From NCBI RefSeq assembly GCF_002105155.1, contig NW_019029008.1:186001-250000 (forward strand): a DNA stretch of 64,000 nucleotides. The letters are read 5' to 3'. Of the stretch, positions 11,844 through 27,260 are shown in pieces (position 1 is the first letter of the stretch; each line of letters starts with the position of its first letter). The notes under the pieces are model-generated. The model saw only the letters and a program-made list of their open reading frames with translations, was not told the origin of the DNA and searched no databases. The position numbers and the translations under genes are program-made. Origin of the DNA: Lobosporangium transversale (Eukaryota > Mortierellomycota > Mortierellomycetes > Mortierellales > Mortierellaceae).

Positions 11844-14117
11844 CTTTTTTCTTTTTTCTTTTTTCTTTTTTCTTTTAAACAGATGTTTACCTTATGGCAG
11901 GCTGATGATTGATCAAAGAATAAGAGCCAAATGAAGAAATCAAAAGAGCAAAGCAAACAAAAAGCAGAACAGGTTAGCAAAAGACAGGTCTAGATGTAAC
12001 TTATTCACGTGGGAGAGATAGATTGATTTTTTTTTTAAACTTGAGGAAATAAAGGACCCACCTTCACCAATCAAGACCGTTCGTCCATGATACCATGTCT
12101 TGTAATGCTTTTCTTCAACCAAGATCTTTGTGATATTCTCTCTTGGCGTCTCTGCAATCAGATCACCAAGTTTCCCTCCAAAGGGAGTCTCGAGATCCTC
12201 AATCAGTTGACATGCCTTGTCAACCTCTTCAGGTCCATACTGTGAGACCATGAAGTTTTGTTCAGACTTGTTACATGTCAACAAAGGTCCGGTGACACAC
12301 CAAGTGATTCTGTTTCCAGACACTGCGGATAGCCACATCTATATACATTTATATATAAAGGAAGAGAGACATTGAAGCGGGTTGTTAGATAGAGGTGAAA
12401 GAATAAGAATCAATATACAATGCAAAGAGAGAGAGAGAGAGAGAGCGAGAGAGAGCGAGAGAGAGCCAGAGAGAGCCAGAGAGCGCGAGAGAGATTGGAG
12501 TTAAAACAGTGTAAGGTACTTACAGTGTGTGGAGAGGGAGAGTCCTTTCCGATGATGATATGGACTTCACAAAAGGTCTTGGCGACATCGGGGAAGCGAG
12601 CCGGATCCAAAGGATTGGTCAAACCGTTAAGAGCATTCTGCGAAAACTTTAGACTTTCCATGTCCTGTTTAGGCAAAAGCGATTTGGACTTTAGAGTTTT
12701 GAAGAGATTTTGACGGACAGCAGAATGAGCACCATCTGCTCCGACGAGGACATCGCCCTGGACGACATGTCCATTGGCACAACGACATTGGACACCGGCA
12801 TTGCCGCTGACAATCTCGAGGACCTTTCGACCCCATTGGATCCGATCATTACGCATCCTCGAGATGAGGAGCTGACAAAGCTCTGTTCTCTGTACGATAA
12901 AGGAGTAATGGCCATGTCTGAAATCAAAATAAATCAGAATTAAAATAAGAATAAAATACAAATCAGATTAAATAATTTAACGGTCGTTGGCTCTGCTCTT
13001 TCTTTCTTTTTTTTTTTTTTTTTTTGACTTGGAAAGTTCAACTTTTAAACTTTCTTTCCCATTTTCCATTTTCCATATTCCATTTGTGAGGATATGGGGG
13101 GCGATTATGATTGAAAATAAAATAAAATAAAATAAAATAAAATAAAATAATAAAATAAAATAAAATGATTGGGACAATTGACCATCGGTCGTAGCACGAG
13201 AGCAAAGGATTGGGCCAAATCCCATCCTTTCAACTGACTATGCGCCATTTTCTTTTCTTCTCTCTCTTTTCTCCTCCTCCCCGCCTACATAAAACACGTT
13301 ACTCGAGCTTCCGATTTGAAATCCACTTCCATGGTCCTGTAGTACAAATTTACCATCATATTGTCATCTTGCACATATTATGTATCACCATATCACTGTA
13401 TCACAACTTTTTTTTTTTTTTTTTGTTTCTTTTTGTTTCTTTTTTTTTTTTTAACAGGCTCTGATGAATGTTCTTATAACTTTGCGCCCTAACGTCCCTA
13501 AAGCCTTTTTTGTGTCTTTGTTTATGTGTTTGTAATGATTGTGCTCAATAGAAGCACTGCATCGCATAATAAAAAAGCAATTGGGCTGTTTGCTGTTGCT
13601 GTTTGCTGTTTGCTGTTTGCTGTTTGCTGTTTGCTATTGCTTCTATTGTTTCTATTGCATCTATTGCATCTGTTGCATCTGTTGCTAATTGTCATTGTTA
13701 TAAGGATGCTTACCTCTCTTTATGGAACGAAAAGTCAATCTTGCCAACGGCAGACATATTGTGCTTGCGCAACGTAAGGCCCGAAATGGGCATTGCAATC
13801 TTCATGACCTCGTCCAGTAACCCAAGCTGTTCAACCACCCCCAATGTATTGGCTGCTAACTTGACTGTTGACCTGGGTGCGTCCAAAAGATCATGCATCC
13901 TCTCCAGGATCACATAATCGATCCCGGCACGCTCAAGGCAGAGACCCAACATCAACCCTCCAATCCCTGCACCGACGATCAACACCTTGAACGTCGGTGT
14001 TTCCTCATGAAAACCTGGGTATTGGAAGATAGTAGATGAGGATGCGCTGTGGACAGTTGATATAGAGGATGTGGTTCTTGTGAAGGATGAAGGATTGGTC
14101 AGGCGTCTTTCCGTCAT
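11352..14117 (-). CDS. FAD-dependent monooxygenase (PHBH/salicylate-hydroxylase-like)
   Basis: Model on the minus strand: exons 13714..14117, 12524..12917, 12062..12338, an 11-nt microexon 11891..11901, and 11352..11696 (476 residues, in phase throughout). The Rossmann motif VLIVGAGIGG lies at about residues 45-54, with an acidic residue ending the second strand (VILER). The DG motif (GADGAHSAVR) is at about 194-203. The third FAD motif reads IGEACHK, with Glu where most members have Asp (GD). The substrate is unknown; such enzymes hydroxylate aromatic or terpenoid compounds with NAD(P)H and O2. The microexon junction is the least certain point: the last exon could start at 11701 instead if the microexon is longer. 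The first intron is unusually long (793 nt) and full of tandem repeats. The chosen ATG has a good context (ACAACCATGA); an in-frame ATG at 14201 is the alternative. Confidence 0.85.
11891..11901 (-). other. Predicted 11-nt microexon of the monooxygenase gene
   Basis: The minus strand reads ATCATCAG, then CCTGCCATAAG, then GTAAAC. Joined to the G left by the previous exon it encodes Ala-Cys-His-Lys, the conserved piece that follows the GD motif in this enzyme family. A 51-nt homopolymer- and purine-rich tract follows in the next intron. Confidence 0.65.
13115..13166. repeat. (AAAAT)n tandem repeat inside an intron
   Basis: About ten AAAAT/TAAAA pentamers in the 793-nt first intron of the monooxygenase gene. 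Confidence 0.9.
13585..13690. repeat. TGCTGTT heptamer array merging into a 9-10-bp ATTG/CATC array
   Basis: About seven heptamers (TGCTGTT) are followed by units such as TTCTATTG and CATCTGTTG. The array is just inside the donor of the first monooxygenase intron. Confidence 0.85.
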
Positions 14118-14623
14118 GGTTGTTGCTTTTGATTTGGTTCTGTATTTTGTATTTGTTATTGTTGCTGTTGTTGTTGGATGGATGATGTGAATGTTATACA
14201 ATTAGTTTGGAGTACAGGAGGATAGAGATATGGAGATATGGAGATATGAAATAATTTAAATTAAAAAATTAAATAAAACAGATTGGTTGCAGTGACTGAA
14301 CAGAAGATCAAGTAGAATAGACAAGAACTAGAAAATAGAAAAATAATGCAATGCAATGCAATAAAGTGTGAAATGAATGGAATGAAATGAATGTCAAATG
14401 AACTGAATAATGCTAATGCGATGAAGAGATGAAGTATTAACGAACTGAAAGAAAGAAAGGAAAAAAAGAATAAAAAAATAAGAAATAAAGACTTCAAGCA
14501 TATACCCAGAAAGATGGAAAAAAGAAAAAAGAAAAAAAAAAAAAAAAAAACGTTTGCGATGGCCATGCAATGCCATGTTGTTTATATACTTTTTTTTTTT
14601 TTTTTTTTTTTTTGTTGGTTACC

Positions 14624-14645
14624 GCATGGCATGGCATGGCATGGC
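14624..14645. repeat. CATGG pentamer array, copy 1
   Basis: Four tandem GCATG/CATGG units, directly visible. Confidence 0.95.
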
Positions 14646-14826
14646 TATTCAGACACAGATTCTAAGGCACAGCTCGTCGGAGTCGAGAATGGTCTTGCAT
14701 TCTTTATTGCGTTTGTTTTGTAGGAGTATGGTGGTAAATATATAGTACAGTTTTTGCAAGTCTGCATATTTGTTTTGAGAGTGCCCTGTCCCATGTGTAC
14801 ATGTACATGCATTTGGACACATGTGG

Positions 14827-14858
14827 GCATGGCATGGCATGGCATGGGCATGGCATGG
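14827..14858. repeat. CATGG pentamer array, copy 2
   Basis: Six CATGG units with one interrupting G, about 180 bp from the first array. Confidence 0.95.
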
Positions 14859-16809
14859 AAAGTAAGAAAATGGGACCTCCTGAAGATTCCTCCTTTGGTT
14901 CCTGGCCTGGACTAATTTCCTGCTTCTCATTTCCAATCCATCCAATCATGTTCTGGCTCTCCAAAAAGTACATTGCTGTCTTGATTTTTTCGTTCTTAAC
15001 GTGCAGTGCATTGCATGCTTGTCTATCTCTCTCTTTTTCTCTTTTTTAGACGGGTCGTCGTTTTGGCTCGTCCTGTCTATCTGTCGTGAGATTATCGCGC
15101 AATTGGTTATCTCCCTATTGGTTATCGCACCATTGACTCTTTTCTATGCTCTCTTCTCCTTAGTTTTACCTGTTTTATTCTGCTTGTTTACAAGTATTTC
15201 TCCATGTTATACAGACACAAGATATATATACACATATACAATTACATACACAATCCGTTGATGATGTAAATAAACCCCTTCCCTTCCGCAAACAGTCTGC
15301 GATCCGAAAGAACATTATACGACAAATGTGGTGAAGAGTGATGTACCAATCTCTTTCTTCTCTTCATTTTCTCTCATCCTTTCTTTCTCTCCCTTCTTCC
15401 CAAGTTTCTTTTTTTTTTTTTTATTTTTTTTTATTTTTTTTTTTTAAAATAACGTTCATTCTTATTTGAGTTCGTCAATGATGCATTCTTTTTTCTTTCT
15501 TTCTTTTTTTTTTTTTATCACTTTCCATGATCATTGTCGCACAACAAGTTCGTCGCCCGAATCTTTTATTTTTTATACGTATAAACATATATTCCGACAC
15601 CTCTTCAATGTCTCGATACTACATTTATATATATATATATATATATACATGCATTATGACCATTATTTGTTTACTTTTCTTTTTCTTTTTTTTTTTTTTT
15701 TTTTTGCTGTTAATGATGAACCCAAGTAAATATATAACTATTTATTTATGAATAACAGAAAAGTGAGCCCCCAATGTATATAATATAAAACACATATATT
15801 TTTACGTGAAGTATACAGATATATAAAATAGATGGGCAATTAAACAGGCGACAACGTGGCAATTAAGTCGGACAATCAAAAATACAAAACATAAAAAATG
15901 CCATGTGGGAATTAAACTTTTTTTATTCCCACTATTCTGTCAGAACAATCTTTTATCCTTTTTGGAAATAAATGTAAAATATATATATTTATATATATCT
16001 ATACAAATATATTATTATACATGTCATTTATACTGTATATATCATATATATATCAACAAATCCGGCTTAATTATTGCCACTAAAATCCTCAGTCGACCTC
16101 AACAACAATCCTATCTTTCTAATACATACATATACATGTATTGATAATAATGTGGAATGCAATAGACCTTCTTATACAGTAGGCTTATATATGTCTTTGG
16201 TGTAAATATATACTCTTGATAATGTATCTTCTTTTTCTTTTTCTCCTCTCATTAAAACAGCCCAATGCGTGCATGATTCCAATATTCTATTCTATGCATC
16301 CCTGAGACTCTCTTTCTTTTTCTTTTTCTTTTTCTTTATTTCTTTACAAAACATAACAATAACAATAACAATAACAGCAACAAACAACACCAACAAAAAT
16401 GCCTAGAGTCCTGATCTGGAGAAAAGGTGGGTTCGGTTGAAAGAGGTTTGCATGTGTGTGATCGAGAGAATTGGTTAAGGTTCAGTGAGCTCCTTTTCAC
16501 CCACATTACCCATATTTCGGTTAAAACTAATCAAACAAAGCAGCCCAAAAAAGACGCGTTAATCAAACTCTTTCTTCTTCTTCTTAATCCGAACGAATCA
16601 TTCTCGCACCGTCTTGTTCCTTCTCAAATCCATTCATGTATATCACATATATACGTACAGGACACACTGTGGATAAACAAAGAGCCATGTTATGCTTCTT
16701 CGATTTAATGCATAAAGCATAAGAAAATAACAATAAAGATGAAATAAAATAAAATTATCGCTGTTCTAAGGAAATAAAGAGAAAAAAGAGCTAATAACGA
16801 CTAGGTAGA

Positions 16810-20351
<3,542 letters not shown>

Positions 20352-20632
20352 GTCTACGTTAGTCTTGTGTTGAGGTATCCACTTGTTCCTTTTTTTTTCT
20401 TCTTCTTCTTCTTTGGCGATAAGATGAAGCGAAGGATGTGTGAGTGGGTGAATGGAATGGATGGTCAGTCAAACATACAAGGGCAATTGGCCTTTACACA
20501 TTTATTCAAATTCTATCTGTATTTCTGATTCCAGATGACGTATTAGAATTTTTAATATCGGTCATAATATCTCTCAAGAGCTACTGCGCCCAAGCAGCAC
20601 AAACCTAGCACAGCACAAACAACGCGAACCTG

Positions 20633-20665
<33 letters not shown>

Positions 20666-21329
20666 ACAGCCTTGATCTTTTTGTCCTTGTGTAAAAAAAA
20701 AAATATATATCCACCATCATCCGCATGCATAACAGGCTTCTTCTCTCTTCCCATTGCCACTCCCATTTCCATTCTCAGGGAACCTTCTGCATCACCTCTA
20801 AAGACACACTCAATACCACGAACACTTGACGAAAAGCGGCCATGTACTTTAATTGCGTCTCTACCTCTGCATTCTCCCCATTACTATTAGCGTCTATATA
20901 GTCAAGGCCAATTTCTATTTCCATAGTCGAGCTTCTATATCTCTATATCTTAAAGATCTTAAAGACCAATAATCAACACCTGCGACAACAAGCAACACCG
21001 ATGCTAAGACTACACTAGATTCTTCTCTTGTCATTGTTTGGGCTTAATGAAAGAGACCTTACCCTGAATTAGCAACACTGAACCCCATTTTCCCTGGATC
21101 GGCTCGACTTGTTGGTTGCAATTTGAAAGGATAGGAACTAAAGGTTAAAGAAATTGATTAAAGGAGATAAAATGGTTACGAAAAGAAAGGTATGATGCAG
21201 AAACTGTTTGATCAGTGATGCCACTCATGATTTAGTCGCTACTGATTTCCGTCTTTAGTATTGCTTTCCATGAGCTTGATTAATTATCCACGTCTGCAGT
21301 GTGTGAGGTGGCGTTGGGAACCCTTTGTA
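20352..21329. other. Upstream region of U2SURP
   Basis: This is the likely U2SURP promoter side, containing a TTC/CTT run (about 20391-20415), a poly-A block at about 20633-20661 and otherwise featureless AT-rich DNA. No gene seen. Confidence 0.55.
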
Positions 21330-22372
21330 TTTAAAGGCCTCATTTTTTTCCTCTCTTTTTCATTCTTTCTTTTTTACCCCTGTATCCAACAACAAACCCA
21401 CTCACCACCTTTACTTCCCCCCTACCAGCCTTGAGTCCCTCCATTAGACTTAGTGGCATTGGTATTCCCATGAACAGATCCAGGAGTACTCTAAAGGCTG
21501 CTTTACATAAAGGGCGGTATAAAACCCTTCTATATCCCCTTAGATGATAAAAAGGACCAAGAGCCATAAATTCCCACTCGAAACCTCCTTCGACAGAACT
21601 ATGCAAAAACGCTGAGGCAAGGTCCCTATAAAACGCTTACGCTCCCAATCACTTTGGATGCCGTTGTAGAATTCCTTGGCATGCCCATAGAACTTCGACC
21701 TTTGCGACGCTTCAAACACCTGAATAGTCTTCTAAGCGGGCGCGCCTGGACTCCTTTTATTATACTCTAACAAGTTTATCAACAGTCGTGGCACACAACT
21801 TGTGGTTCTCTGCATATCCTCATAAGGCACAGAGTCGAGGTTGGGATCATACTCCAACAGCTTCTTGAAAACATTGTCCGACAAGGGGGCCCACAAATTC
21901 CACTGTTGTGTTATCTTGCCTATAGCTTGCTTCCATATAGTCCATTCCGAACTTTACGTGCGCTATGCCCATGAGGACCAAATAAGATCCAACTTTGCCA
22001 TCAGACCAACTGGCAAGGTCTCCAAGAGAGCGTAACCATTTACATTGTTCTGTCAATGGGGGATTGCATTCGAAGAGCCTGCCATGTTCATCGACAAGCG
22101 TAAGGGTCCTACGCCCCTGCGGTCCCTGCATGAGAATGCTCTTAAACATTGTTTCAGCAGCTGCACCCCAACACTCAAGACGGGCATCAGCAAGCCTTTT
22201 CGAATCCCTGGAAGTCAAAATATCACCATTGAGTATGCTAGGAAACGTTCAATCAACTCTGACTCAGTTTCTTTCTCGGGCCTAAGCAGCTCTCCTGCAT
22301 CTGCAATACAGAGAGTAAGCCATCCTTCAGCATTATCCTTCGAGCCAAGACCATATTTGTCCATCCTTCTTA
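21330..22372 (-). pseudogene. Decayed protein-coding gene, unknown family
   Basis: Reading the minus strand from about 22365 gives good coding-like peptides that jump between frames. MDKYGLGSKDNAEGWL... runs to about 22228, then the frame shifts to a stretch with TLTLVDEHGRLFECNPPL down to about 21960. It shifts again to ITQQWNLWAPLSDNVFKK / YDPNLDSVPYEDMQ (to about 21740), and later FYGHAKEFYNGIQSDWERKR, with a stop and another shift before YHLRGYRRVLYRPL. At least three frameshifts and one stop are needed to connect them, and no splice signals explain the jumps. I do not recognise the family. A multi-exon gene is the alternative but seems unlikely. Confidence 0.6.
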
Positions 22373-22375
22373 TTA

Positions 22376-22500
22376 TTTTATTTTTTTTTTATTTTTTTTT
22401 ATTTTTTTTTTATTTTTTTTTATTTTTTTTTTATTTTTTTTTATTTTTTTTTTTATTTTTTTTTATTTTTTTTTATTTTTTTTTTTATTTTTTTTTTTTG
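22376..22500. repeat. Minisatellite of (A T8-11) units
   Basis: About eleven tandem units, each a single A followed by 8-11 T. It sits at the upstream edge of the decayed gene. Confidence 0.92.
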
Positions 22501-23110
22501 TTACGTACTCTCCAGGCTCACTATCAAGAAGATGCAGATCCACTTGGTAGCAGAGCAGATTTTAGTTTTATTTCAGCCGTGGCTATCCAGGATGTCCTCC
22601 ATCCGATTTCATGATTCCGGATCGTCGGAAGTTGTGGCAGAGATATCGAACTGAAGGACCACGATAGCCTCGTTAAAGAGTTAGCTGATATGGCATATGT
22701 AAGCTTCAAAGGTCTCAAGGACGTACTCTTTGCAAACATATATAGAATATAGATAGTGTAATTGAAATATGCCAGGATCATAATAAGTAACGAGAACGAA
22801 AGAAAGATCTTTTTATTATGATCCAGGGATCTTCGTTAAATAAAAAGGGTAAAAATCAGTTCTATATAAAAATGGCTGCTAATCGCACCAAGCAGCAACA
22901 GCCGTGCATAAGCGTAATGACCGCTGGGTGAGCATACCATCAGTCCTATTCCCGGCAGACTCAAGTTCTATAGGCTCTACGAGCGTTGACGAGCGCTCAA
23001 GTGTGTCTATGACTACCAAAAGGCTTTCCACAATGAATTCTTGGATCCACAGAATATTCCAATTAGTGGATACTGAAATAATAAAAACTTTACATAACTC
23101 TTAATGATCA
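22501..23110 (-). pseudogene. Possible 5' continuation of the decayed gene, or a second relic
   Basis: The minus strand has a frame at about 22770-22505 reading FEAYICHIS, stop, LFNEAIVVLQFDISATTSDDPES, stop, NRMEDILDSHG, stop, and an open stretch at about 23060-22880 (ESLLVVIDTLERSSTLVEPIE). Coding-like composition with in-frame stops suggests old coding DNA. The link with the next relic is not proven. Confidence 0.35.
22771..22885. repeat. Dispersed repeat, copy 1 (partner at 53946-54062)
   Basis: The core ACGAAAGAAAGAT, a variable block, then GATCTTCGTTAAATAAAAAG and GTAAAAATC, and further on TGCTAATC. The same series occurs at 53946-54062 with scattered substitutions. Confidence 0.85.
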
Positions 23111-23317
23111 CTAGGGGCATGTCTTTTTTGGCGAACATTTTTGCTCATCGATATTTAGTGTCATGTGATATTTATTGGAATTAAGCAAATTAAAAACGCA
23201 GATCAAAGGAGTGATTTAATGGTTTTTTTGCAATGGAACGATATGTCTGTTCCACAAAGACACGGACCCAAAAAAAACCTTTTCATTCCTTCAAAAAAAA
23301 AAAAAAAAAAAAAAAGA

Positions 23318-23657
23318 ATGTCATTGACATCAACTTCCATTACTACTATACTGCACTACCTTGAACCGCAATTAGAAACTCTCGAGACTGGCTTTCCGAG
23401 CTCAACACGTCCAAACGAGCCAGCTCTTACTAAAGATCAGAAGCGACAAAAAATTGAAGCAACCTTGGCTAAAGACCCAGGCATTTTTCTCACAAAATGG
23501 GGATCTGTCATCCTCTATCCTCGACCAGCAGATGGCAACACTGAGAACAACGGGTCATCCACCCAAACTGAATCAGCCATGTCGGCCAAAGATATCTTGG
23601 ATTTATTTATCCCACTGACAGGTAATGCAGGATCAGCTATGGATTGTGATAAAAAAA

Positions 23658-23705
<48 letters not shown>

Positions 23706-25400
23706 TGCTTCTCACCAATCTTGTCTGTATATTTTATTCCGTTCCATTTCTCTTCGTTTTCTTCCTAATCACCAGAGAACTACGAAGTCAAGTATCAACT
23801 TACAAAATTGTATCAACAACTTCAGCAATTGTCAGAGCACGCAGCTTTTGAAGCTTCTAGAAAAAGAACCTCACCCACAATTACGACCGCTTCCACTTCT
23901 CTGCCTAATACTTGTACTACAATCACTTCAAATGATGACATGGATATTGAGCAACCACAAGAGCCTGGATTTCATCCTCAGCCTCAACCTGCACAGAACG
24001 ATCTGTTTACACGATCGACCGTCTCTCAAAGTACGCGGCGAAACAGACGACTCAATTATCTTCTCCGTCATCTCGCACCTCCCGATCCAAGCGAACCCTT
24101 GACTGCAAAGCATGCTACAAGTCATAGTAGCGCCTATGGCATCGATACAAGCAGTAGGAACTATAACATTGATAGTTCATCCAAAGGAACGATAAATCAA
24201 CATCATCCAACCTTGGCCAGTATTCTATCCATCTCTGGATCCTTATCAAATCTCAGCTTCTCCGACTCCACATACTTCTCAGATGCAGAAATGGCAGCGA
24301 GGGAACCAGAGTTGTACCGGCAGTATATTGGAAGATTTATGGATATGGATGACGACGATAATGATGCTGATCAAGACGATATTGAAGACCAAATTGAGGT
24401 GGAAGTTATTACTGATGGCGAAGAGTATAAGGACCGATCATCATCCAAACCGAGGCTCAAACGATCGAGAGACGGGCCAAAGCCGTTTGGTAAGGATGTT
24501 AGACTGGTGGATAGGATCCTTTGGAGCGTTGATCATCCAACAGGAGGAGAGCTCAAATTTGAGCAAGAGCAGCAAAGGGAGGCTAATCGAAATGACCATC
24601 AATCAAGGATTATTCAATCACAAAGGCAAGGGAATCAAAGCAATTCAGAAAGTGAATTTGAAGAAGAGTTTGACACAGAGAGCGAAGATGAGGAGGATGC
24701 AGATGCAAATGTAGATGTAGATTTGAGGAAGGGGCCTCTCAAAAATGTCATTAGCGACGATGATGAGATTGCTGAAAAAATCAGTAATACACCGCCTTTG
24801 CCTCCAGAACCGATCCCAGGGTTTGTGTCCTCAACCTTTGCTTCTGCAGCAATGACACTTGACCCACCTCAGGAACGAGCTCTGTTCGCACAAGTAGAGA
24901 ATGGTGAGGATCTCCTTGAGGAATCTGACAAAGACAATGACAATGAAGATAAGGAGGATAGTTATAATATGGAGGAGCTAGACCCAAAGTTCGTTAGTCA
25001 AAAAGAGTATCAAGAAGCATTACGGCAAGAGTTTGTGTTGTTGATGAAACAACGGTTTTTGGACGGACTCGATAAAAGCTTTGACTATTCCTTGGTGGAT
25101 TTTGATGAGGGCTTGGATGATCTTGAACAAGAGAGCCATGATCAAGAAGATCAGTATTTCGACGCAGAAGATGATGATGAAGAAGAAAAAGAACAAGAAG
25201 ACCTCGTTGATGATATGGATGGTAATGACAATGACAATGACAATGACAATGACAATGACAATGACGGGAAAAAGATTGGAAAAAGTAGAAAAAAACCCGT
25301 CCGCACAGGACCTGGTACTTTATCGTGGAGAACGCTTGATGAACGGGTCAAAGCATGGGAAAGCGGCGATCAGAATGGGTCTGGAGACTATGACTATTAG
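23318..25400 (+). CDS. CCDC97: CCDC97/DUF2052-family protein (SF3B-associated)
   Basis: Exons are 23318..23621 and 23776..25400 (642 residues). The intron (GTAATG...ACCAG) contains about 50 A in an almost pure run. The N-terminal module has KDQKRQKIEATLAKDPGIFL and TKWGSVIL, followed by ENYEVKYQL after the intron. The long middle is acidic and disordered and includes an Asn-Asp repeat coded by a GACAAT array. The C-terminal block has EEFVLLMKQRF-type sequence, LDGLDKSFDYSLVDFDEGLDDL and EDQYFDAEDD, matching the diagnostic region of CCDC97 proteins (FLDG, FDY, D-ELDDL, YFDAE). CCDC97 is reported to associate with SF3B of the U2 snRNP. That agrees with the neighbouring U2SURP gene, about 3 kb away and divergent. 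The fungal protein is longer than human CCDC97 because of its acidic insertions. Confidence 0.9.
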
Positions 25401-25994
25401 AAAGTACAACAATAAATTAAATTAAATTAAACTGTATAAAAAACATTTTAATGTGGCGGACAGATCAAAACTGACCAGAACAAATGGGCCTTTTCTTTTT
25501 CTTTCTTCTCTGTTTACTCACTCGCGCAATATTTCACCCACACATTGATTCCTCATCCTTTTTCTCATCTCTTTACTCACACAATGGTCAAAGTGATCTT
25601 TATTTGCATCTGAAGCCTTCTAGTCAGATAGAATACGATGCCATAGTTCGAACAAGTGCCAGATTTGTTTTGTCTCTGGAGGGCCTTTGATGACACCAAC
25701 GGGTTAAACGTGGTAAAGGTCACCGAAGTCAAGATCTCTGGTAGTGGTAGTGAGACGAAGCGTGCCTTGCGGAAATCAGCTTCATAAGTCGCTAAGAGAA
25801 ATCTCTTGTCGGTGTCACCCTTATTGTTGATGATGTTGTTACTAGTTATTACAGTGGACAGTGGCAAGGCACCACTCACGATGTTCATCAGGTATAGTGA
25901 TGTTTCTGAAGCCAAATGGGCGAAAAGTCCTATATTAGGCTTTCATACGCAGTATATAAGCAATATATGACTTACTTCTTATATAGCTCTAACC

Positions 25995-26029
<35 letters not shown>

Positions 26030-26085
26030 ACTATTATTCTAGCTAACTCCCTATATCATACTTAATAATAAATATCGAATGTAGA

Positions 26086-26286
26086 ATGGCGCTTTCCGAC
26101 ATTGTCAATACAGTCCAGGTTACCTTATCTGGAGTCAACCTCGTGAAAATTGCGAAGGAAGAGCGTCTTCACCCTCGCCTGTTCAAGCCGATTGATGAAG
26201 CTCAAGCGCTGCAACATTTGTTACTATATTCAACAGGGAAAGAGGAGGATATACCCAATCTGGAAGCTCGAGATTTGAAGTATTAA
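26086..26286 (+). other. Short orphan frame, possible gene remnant
   Basis: A 66-residue frame with balanced composition (VNLVKIAKEERLHPRLFKPI, DEAQALQHLLLYSTGKEED). It lies just after a poly-T tract, as many genes here do. It is too short and unaccompanied to call a gene; the family is unknown. Confidence 0.25.
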
Positions 26287-27029
26287 ATCCTCTAGCTGAG
26301 ATTGTAAAATCTCGAAGGCAGGACAGTCTGTGGCATTTATGTTACATGATTTATCCACCCACTATCAAAACGTAGTCGATATGATAATTAAAGAGATGAG
26401 CGTTTCTCACTGACCATCTGTACATACAATCATACAGTCCAATCGGCGCTCCTAAAAAGAATGCGCTGGAGATGCTTGACTGAACAACTCTCTCCTACCA
26501 TAGGCAGTGTTTCTAGGAATCTTCTCGAAGGAAACCAGTTGAAAGCCCTTATGTGAGTGTCTACATGTTCACCTTTGCTTTATTTTGCAGCTTTAGAACG
26601 CACATACTTTAAAGAGACACTCAGCCTCAGGTTTTGGTACTCAGAATAAGAGCAAATAAGAAATTGCTGCCCAATATTTTATTTCAAAGCAAGTAAATGT
26701 AACCTGTTCCCAAGATGACGGCCATGTCAAAATATGTTGACAGTGGCAAGGACTTGGCCTCATTTGATACTTTTAAACGGTGAAGCCCTACTATTTTTGA
26801 TCGCATAATCCCTATTGCGTATTCTTCTTCACTTTATTCGCACTGTACTTCACTTTGGCTAAATATATTAAATCTATCTTCAGCCATGCTCACCAAGTAA
26901 ACTCCTCTTCTATAAATATGATATAGCTATATACCTGTTAGCTACCTTATCAGTCTATGCGTTATTTATTAGAAGGTTTGGGATGCAAAGCATAATGATT
27001 CCCGAACACTTTTCAAGAAGATTTTCGGT

Positions 27030-27260
27030 ACAACAACTAAAAAAAATAGTTGGACGAAAAGTGGAAATATACACTGAATCGAAGTTGGACAAGTGAATCG
27101 AGACTACCACCAATGAACTTAAGATAAGTAGCGTAACCAAAGCTGCCGTAAAGAATATCCACCAGAATCAGCGAGCCTGTTTTACAAAAGTGCGGTCCAA
27201 GGGCGTGGGTATCTCTCAGAGTTACCCATTGATATTGGGACGACGGGGGGAACAAAGCTA
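27030..27260 (-). pseudogene. Relic frame related to the one at 33.1 kb
   Basis: The minus strand reads GPHFCKTGSLILVDILYGSFGY. The pattern PH(F/Y), L, (V/L)D, (I/F)LYG(S/N), G recurs at 33120-33250 (IPHYVPALPLLDFLYGNLGS). The hydrophobic character suggests a membrane protein. The family is unknown. Confidence 0.35.

Larger units (their letters stand above)
14118..16809. other. Intergenic, 2.7 kb, no gene seen
   Basis: This contains the monooxygenase promoter at its left and the U2SURP 3' flank at its right. It is AT-rich with T runs near 14592-14613, 15411-15445, 15503-15517 and 15687-15705, AT microsatellites (about 15626-15646) and two CATGG arrays. No frame here shows coding character beyond low-complexity translation. 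Confidence 0.65.

Noticed and set aside
12420-12713. Plus-strand frame beginning with Arg-Glu repeats
   Set aside because: The antisense strand carries the monooxygenase exon with the DG motif; the frame starts in a (GA)n repeat.
13210-13464. A possible extra monooxygenase exon inside the 793-nt intron
   Set aside because: The flanking exons join in phase (KER|HGHY) without it, and no conserved peptide was seen there.
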